Source: Engraulis encrasicolus (lineage: Eukaryota; Chordata; Actinopteri; Clupeiformes; Engraulidae). Taken from it: DNA of 64,000 nt. Shown here piece after piece: positions 57,632 to 64,000 of the stretch. Position 1 is the stretch's first letter; each line of letters starts with the position of its first letter. The notes under the pieces are model-generated. The model saw nothing but the letters and a program-made list of their open reading frames with translations, ran no database searches and had not been told where the DNA came from. The stretch spans positions 62,001 through 126,000 of the forward strand of contig NW_026944482.1 in NCBI RefSeq assembly GCF_034702125.1, given 5' to 3'. A program made the position numbers and the translations under genes.

Positions 57632-59549
57632 CTAAATATCAATGTTTCTGGCCAAAAAAACCAACATATTCACCTTATCAGGCTTTAATAGGCTGCGGAT
57701 TGGTGTGACCACACTACCCGCGGTGCTGAACACTCTTTCGGAAGGCGTGCTGGTAGCGCATATGCATAGATACTTCTTGGCGATTTTTGCCATCAAAGGA
57801 AACCTGTTCTGGTTATTTGCCCACCATTTCAGCGGATCCTCTTCCCCGTCGATAGCGCTTTCCTGCAGGTAAATGGCGATTTCTGCCTGAGCTCTTTGCT
57901 CGTCAGTGAGCGTGATCTCTCTGGCCCCCCTTTTCCCTAAAAGACTCCCCAAAGACGCCTTCTTTTTTTTGGGTGCTGCCGCGGCACTGTCTCCCGCTCC
58001 CTCTTCTCCGCCATGTGTCGGGCCTTCTTGTGTTGCGTTGTGTTGTGTTGTGTTGTCAGCCACGAGCTCTTCGATCAGGTCAGATTTTGTAGAGTCAAGT
58101 AGTGGGGGGCTCATGTGGTCGCCTCTGTATCTGGGGTCAAGGAATGTTGCTTTGCGCAGCATCCGCTGGGTGGGCTCTTCATATCTGCGCTCCATCTGTT
58201 CCATGACAACGCGCTTCAGGTTCGCCGTCAGCTCAGTATCCTCCTCGCATCTCTCAAGCACGCCTTCGAGATGGCCCAGCATGGGTACCAGGGAGGACAC
58301 GGTGACATATTTTTCTCCGGAGAGAATGTCGGTGAAGTCCGCCACTGGCTTCAGCGCCTTGTTTACCGATTCCAAGACACTTATGTCCTGCCATGTCAGC
58401 TGGGGCAGTGGTCGGCGGCTTCTGTCCTGCGCAAGCACTCTTTTGATGGCTTGTGCTTGCTCCAATATCCTGTCCACCATTTTTTGTTTGGAGCCCCATC
58501 GCGTGGCACAATCCTGTCAGTAAAGGCACAGACCCAGTTATACACATTCGTTAAGTTGTCCTAACAATTAGCTGCACATTTATTTAATAAACCTATAAAA
58601 TTGGTCTAAACTGACAACCTGTGCTATATTTGACCATGCATTTATTAATAATGTTAAAAGCTATAAAGGCTAACACATTAAATGCTAGTTTTAAGTTGTA
58701 GCAATTGCCATAACTATTACCGTGATCAATGCATGCTCGGGGAGGTTCATCTCCATCTGCGCTTTTCGAAGCTCACTGCGCCGTAGCCAGCTGTGGGAAA
58801 AGGCAGCGTTGACAGCTCGGCAAACCCCAAAGGCGCGGTCTGTGTGCGCCCTCTGTTGCGTCAGGGAGTTGTTAATGGCAAGGTTCAAATTGTGGCCAAA
58901 GCAGCTTAGCCATGGCCATCTTAACTGCCGGATGCCAGCGACAATGTTCGCCCCGTTGTCTGTAGTGATGCAGGCGATCTTGGTCTCCTCTATCTCCCAC
59001 TCCACCATGGTGCTGCGCAGAGCATCTTCCAAATTGTCCGCCGAATGGGTCTCAGGCATGAAGGTGGTCTGCAAACATTTGGACTGCATTATCCAGTCTT
59101 GGTTAATGTAATGCGCAGTCACGGACATGTATGGCATCATGTTGCAGCTGGACCACATGTCAGTTGTCAAGGCCACATACTTTATCTGACCCAGCTCGGT
59201 TAAGATGCCACTCCTCACCTCGTTGAACATTTTGGGCACAGCCGTATTTGAGAAATACTTGCGGCCTGGTAGCTCATATTGCCTGTCAAAGGTGTGTAGC
59301 ATGGCCTTGAAACTGGACTTCTCCACAGTGTTGAACGACACCATTTCTTTTGCTAGGTAGCGCGTCACGACACCTGTTAACTCCTTCCACCGGTCGCTGT
59401 CACTTTTGTATTTGGTGCTTTTCGCAAACATCCCAGAAATTGTGGGTTGCGTCGTTTTTCCAAGCCCTGCGCGCACGGACACGTTGATAGTAGCATATTG
59501 TGCGGGATGATGAGCACGCATGTGGTCGTGGAGATTTGTAGTCTGCCCA
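57632..59549 (-). CDS. hAT (ZBED-type) transposase, main part
   Basis: Two coding blocks on the minus strand, 59549-58721 and 58513-57632, joined across a 207-bp intron (donor ACG|GTAATA, acceptor GACAG|GAT) in frame. The first block completes the BED finger (HDHMRAHH) and holds ALTTDMWSSCN (first Asp), ACITTDNGANIVAG (second Asp) and CFGHNLNLAIN. The second carries the C-terminal dimerisation domain with WWANNQNRFPLMAKIAKKYL and TPSERVFSTAGSV (catalytic Glu). No stop or frameshift is seen. The N-terminal 47 codons lie at 63839-63980, beyond the CACTG insertion. It would excise and insert hAT DNA in the nucleus. Confidence 0.9.
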
Positions 59550-62500
59550 CACTGTAAAAAAAGCCTGTTGAAATTACGGCAAAAAACTGTCAAATTGCAA
59601 CAGTCAGTGACCGTAAAATGTAAAACAGTTTGTCTCTGTACTAAATACGGCAAGCTACTATTAAGTCAAAAAGCACTACATGACTTTATTTTTGACAGGT
59701 GTCATATGTAGAAAATACTGGACTGTTCTCTGTAAACGAAAAAATATTGGAAAATACCGTTAAGTGAAGATGAAATAGTCAAGAAACGATACATCACTTT
59801 ATTTTTCACTGGTGTCCTATGTAGAAAATACTTAACTGTTCACTGAAAAGGAAATATTTGAAAATACTGTTAAGTGAAGATGAAGTAGTCAAGAAACGGT
59901 ACATGACTTTATTTTTCACTGGTGTCATATGTACACAGCAAATTTGTCAGAGTTAGATTGATCAGACTGGTTAGACTGTGTTCAGCCAAAATCTAAACAC
60001 CAAGAGTTGCAGCAAGACTACACAGTGTTATTTGACTCCTCTGGATCGGAGTTGTTGAGCTAAGAGAGCTAGAGAGTTAATGTTTAATTCCCCAGAGAGT
60101 TATGAAAACCATGCCTCCTCAAATGTCAAATGTTTTGGCAACATGAGCAGCCATTTTTGTTGAGTCCCCTATAAGTGAACCAAACTCAATCCTCTGTAAG
60201 TGAACCAAATTGTGAACCAACAGACAAAGAACTCTGTTCTGCTTTTCTTCACATTGTGTATACTACAAAAAGTAGGTGCTCTTTCTGGTCGTGTTAGGCT
60301 TTTTGAGTCCTCTTTTTGTCCAATAGATCTCTTGTGATTGCACTTGTTCCAGGTGCAACTTGTCAAACCACTGATAGGCTGGTTGTAACAGGCAGAGTTT
60401 GATGTCAACATGCTATTTGATTAGTAGCCATCAATTAACTTAGATTACAACCCTCTGCATGTGTTCAAGTTCATCCTGCGCAACATTTCCCTTATTGGAC
60501 TTGGAGGCTTTGCCATCAGAGTTTTCGAGTGAGAGGCAAATTGACAAAATAAACCTCTATAAAATTCAGAAAATCCTTATTTACATTCCTCCTACCCAAC
60601 AGAAAGCAATGGAGGTTATAATGAATTAAATATTAATTACTCCACAGAAAACAGATTGCCTGTCTGCTTGGCTCCAGGTGCCTCCACGTTGTAGATTTGA
60701 CAACAGTGAAGCTGGCAACTGAATAAACTGTGCAACAGTTAAGGACATTTTGCAATAATTCACTGTAACTTATATATTTCTCCGGTAACAGCCTACAGTT
60801 TAGCCTCATTTAATGTGTAAAATATACCTATAGGCTAGTATAATCTGAAAAAGTCTACCTGGGACAGTAATCCCTTGATTCAGTCTCTTAGAAATAGGCC
60901 AGTCTATTTTAAACTGTCATTCTACCCCATCCAAATCAATCTATCAATCAATTCCTGACCTCACCTGAGTGCTAAGGGCACTGATTAACTTACTGCCTGC
61001 ACCTGCTAAATGCCTCATCACTTGGGTCACATGATTCACTTGAACATGTATTTAAACCGGGACTGTTGCATTGTGCTATTCACTGGTTGGCAGCTAGCTA
61101 GCTAGCTGGCTGACTGGCTGTAAGGCCGGCCGGCCGACCGGCCTGCCCTCACCTGGTCGGCCCGGCTAGCAGGTCACGTTGTAAGGGTGGCTGTATGGCT
61201 GGCTAACTAGCTTGTTTGTTAGCGTGCTTGCCCCACTAGCTGTGACCTTCATTTTACTCAAGGTTATTTTCAGGCCTTTTTCAAAAATACCCTTCAGTGA
61301 GTAGAATCAGTCCAATCAGTTGTCTGATTGTAACTCTATAGGACTCACCTATTATGTGAAATTTATGGGAATTCCACTTAAATGCAACACATATAAACTT
61401 TGAATCCTACGCCTGAGCAACACAATTGTGCTGCTGGTTTAGCAATAAATTCTGTGGAATGAATAGAGACTCACCTTAAAAACAAATGCTTTATACTGTA
61501 AATTGAACAGTCATACTGTCAAGGCATGAATAATTTCTGTTGTTCTAACCAGGGCTTGAAAACGAAATTATTTTTCAAACGTTCCGTTCCGAACGGTTCA
61601 GGCAAGTTTCAGTTTAACGTTTTCGTTCCTGCAATCGTTCCCCCACAAAAATATCGTTCCTGAACCGGTTCGGAACGAAAAATAACGTTCGTTCTTAACG
61701 TTCCTGCAGTGTTTAACGGCCATATTAAGTCTATTTTCGTGGACTTTATCTTAGAATAGACGTACTCATTATTTCCCCTTGATTTACACAGCTATTCTCA
61801 AAAATAATAACACACCCAAAAACACTCAAATAGGCTATCCATCCTGGCAGATTTAACCGGATGCCTTATCAAAAGTAGCCTATGCCAGCCCAGTAGTGGT
61901 GGGTGGATGTTGATTAGGGAGGCACAATACAGAATAGCCAGAGAGAGTTTAAAAAAATTGCCGGAGAGAGTTCCTAAAAAAACTCTGGAATAGCGCAGGT
62001 AAACGTCAGCATAATAAGAGGTGTGGATAGGCATGGATTTCAGTTCTTGCCTAGCTCTATTTAATAGGCCATGATGAGGTTTGCAGCAAGTGAAACGTGT
62101 AAAAGGGACACAGTTTGCTCCACAAAAAATCCCAAACTGTTTTGAGATGTGCACTATGCAATGGGTCACTAGTTCTAGAGAAGGGGCAGGTTGCATAGTC
62201 TGAAACCTCGGATATGCTCTCAGATATCGGCTACCAACCATTCCAGTGCAAGTCCATCACCACAAAACCGGAGACCTTTTGTAGCCTAACAGACAAGCGT
62301 CACAAAATAGTACGAGTTTCCACGTAGTCCATCCCATCAGCCCAGCCCTCTGCACGACAGAAGAGAATAATAACTTAAACAACAACAAATGCGCTGTCTT
62401 TCTCTATCCCTGCTTGTTGTCACACGCGACCTACTGTTATTCGTGATGACAGCCAGGAAATATTGTGCAATACTGAGGAAACCATCGAAACATTGAGCGG

Positions 62501-63838
62501 GCCAGCTAACGTCAGCTAGCGTCTGTCCATCTGCCACGAATGACTTTATCCCGCATTGACCACAACAACAGATAAATAAGACGTCCTTGATTACAGCACA
62601 TAAAACACCAACTCTCACCTCTCTTCTCTACAACCGACAGTGGGATACGCTGCGCACAACAAAAGCACTTCAGTAACTTTACGACAACATAATTTGCCAT
62701 AACCGCATTGAACATCGAGGCACTCGGCGGTGCCATTACAAGTAGTAAGCTAAACATGACTTACCCACCAGTTGCCTCTCGAGAGCACTCTGCGAATTAG
62801 GTTAATCAAATCGCCTATCCAATTCCTTTGCAAATCATAGACTGTATTGTCCAAATACTCTGTCCCTGTAGGAATCCCAACACCGATCTCAAGACATGTT
62901 TTCTTTTGCTCTCTCTCCATGGTGTCAATATAAAACTCTGTAGGCCTACTGTCCGTGAATGAGACTGAAGAACAGCGCGGGTAAAGTGTCATTTCTCTTA
63001 CAAAAACTTATTTGATATTGGTGGTCAACAACTTTAGGGCGGGGTTATTAGAGCCAACTTCCAATCACTACGAGAAAGCCAGGAGAACAGAGACAGTTAG
63101 TTCTAGTTTCCTATCAAAATCTCTGAGGAGAAGCACATCCTAAAATTTACCCAGGAAGTTTCTCTATACAATGCACAGTCGCACTCTGATTGGCCAATGC
63201 TCCTCAATATTTTATCAATCGGCGGCAAGAGCTCAGGTGAAGCAAAATGCTGTTGCTGTATGCATGTTTCCCCTCATACACGTCAGTAGCCGAACTAAAA
63301 GACTGCTCGTCGCCATGGTTACTCCGCAAACAAAATCGTGCACTTGTATGAAATATAGAGAACGAAAAAAAAACCGTTATTAACCGGTTTGTGGATTTCA
63401 GAATAACGTTTTTGTTCCGGAACACTTGAAGACCATTTCGTTTTCGTTTCCGTTTCCGTTCCTTGTAAAATTCCATAAAATTTCGTTCGTTTTCGGTTTT
63501 CGTTTTCGTTCCTTGAACCGGTTCGGAGCCCTGGTTTTAACAGAAATTGACAGTAAAATAGGCAAATGAATGCTGTGGAATGGTTAGTATTTCACTTAAA
63601 AAACAACAGGGTTGCATTGTTAATTATACAGCTGTATACCAAGAGCCTACATGAGTGTCACTGTTATTTAAACAGTAACTCCCCTTTATTGTAACATCTT
63701 GAAAATGTTGATTCTACAAGTCTTAATTTACCTTACCGTAAATCCATATACAAGATCTCTGTGTTTTATACGGTGAAAAAATGGCAACCACAGCTGCCAG
63801 TTTTTCACCGTAATTTTGACAAGAATTTTTTTACAGTG
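59550..63838. mobile_element. CACTG-ended element inserted in the hAT transposase gene
   Basis: Ends CACTGTAAAAAAA and TTTTTTTACAGTG, flanked by CA on both sides (59548-59549 and 63839-63840), a 2-bp duplication. The hAT frame reads on when the element and one CA are left out. It has no transposase and is itself split by the hAT at 61550. Without that it would be about 2.3 kb. A CTAG-rich low-complexity stretch lies at 61090-61150. The CACTG end suggests the EnSpm/CMC group. Confidence 0.85.
61550..63533. mobile_element. 2-kb non-autonomous hAT
   Basis: Starts CAGGGCTTGAAAACG and ends CGGTTCGGAGCCCTG. Flanks GTTCTAAC and GTTTTAAC agree in seven of eight bases. The ends share the AACGTT/CCGGTTC-rich style of 26000-26554. 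The frames inside (for example 61798-62241, minus) match nothing I recognise. Confidence 0.85.
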
Positions 63839-63980
63839 CATCTTTGCATTGGACAACACGGGCGCAAATCTTGCAGATACAGTCTTTTAAATCTTTTGGC
63901 AGCCCACGCTCATCAGGTTCAAATCCAAAAAAGTTCCAAATAGGCGAAGTGGTGCCCTTCTTTGCTACCAAATGCGCCAT
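63839..63980 (-). CDS. hAT (ZBED-type) transposase, N-terminal part
   Basis: ATG at 63980 begins MAHLVAKKGTTSPIWNFFGF and runs 47 codons to the CACTG insertion. IWNFF and CICKICARVV supply the aromatic residues and the Cys pair of a BED zinc finger, whose His pair lies on the other side of the insertion at about 59520. Upstream, between 63981 and 64000, no further coding sequence can be judged. Confidence 0.85.
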
Positions 63981-64000
63981 GGTAGGTTACCCGCTGTTGA

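Larger units (their letters stand above)
56879..64000 (-). mobile_element. ZBED-type hAT transposon, right end beyond the window
   Basis: The left terminus TAGGGTTGTGCCGATGG is of the hAT type. The element carries a spliced minus-strand transposase gene and a CACTG-ended insertion of 4.3 kb. Its other end and target duplication lie after 64000. Confidence 0.8.

Noticed and set aside
57906..58523. 205-codon plus-strand frame
   Set aside because: Antisense to the hAT transposase, which shows clear family motifs on the minus strand.

Overview
The window reads as a transposon-packed piece of a bony-fish (teleost) nuclear genome. The reasons are one gene of the large fish-type NLR family (PYD-like exon, FISNA-NACHT exon, LRR exon), a Tc1 element, several hAT, ISL2EU, CACTG-ended and Ty3/gypsy elements, LINE tails and long microsatellites. 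Genes have GT-AG introns, and nothing bacterial or organellar is seen. Two single N bases (10747, 28619) show it is assembled sequence. I cannot name the species.

Layout. 1-6 kb: a partial fold-back MITE, one plausible orphan exon (511-597) and small tandem duplications. 6.1-10.7 kb: a 4.6-kb segment bounded by inverted arrays of a TCGGAATG repeat, holding two MITEs and no gene. 10.75-16.4 kb: a decayed Tc1, a TTAA-flanked MITE, a 2.1-kb palindrome and a 1.45-kb TA-flanked inverted-repeat element. 16.7-21.5 kb: an ISL2EU-type (PIF/Harbinger) transposon with a truncated transposase facing a multi-exon SWIM/YqaJ nuclease gene that carries a frameshift. 21.5-25.4 kb: a short LTR retrotransposon on the minus strand without pol but with an acidic, internally repeated protein; an apparently intact Tc1 transposon sits inside it. 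25.9-27.9 kb: a second TA-flanked element, split by a 555-bp hAT with a perfect 8-bp target duplication.

28.6-36.0 kb: a nested block. An outer hAT holds a Ty3/gypsy element (gag-protease fused by deletion to the end of RNase H) and a tail-to-tail second copy. The second copy is split by another hAT with a perfect 8-bp target duplication, which itself contains a LINE 3' end with very long TG tracts. 36.1-40.1 kb: an inverted-repeat transposon with a broken PIN/FEN-like ORF, interrupted by a CACTG-ended element full of TGACGGTGGTGAC motifs.

41.1-52.4 kb: the only clear host gene, a fish NLR on the plus strand. Its three recognised exons join in consistent phase (41113-41317, 48050-49850, 52261-52428) across introns loaded with hAT MITEs, a fossil hAT transposase and AAGATGGCGGC-rich repeats. 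No further LRR or B30.2 exon was found downstream, so the 3' end is missing, beyond the window or lost. 53-56.9 kb: another inverted-repeat element and a LINE relic. 56.9 kb to the end: a ZBED-type hAT transposon whose transposase reads open on the minus strand apart from a 4.3-kb CACTG-ended insertion, which in turn carries a 2-kb non-autonomous hAT.

The genes do not form a common pathway. What ties the window together is successive insertion: target duplications, interrupted frames and nesting give a relative order of events at three places.
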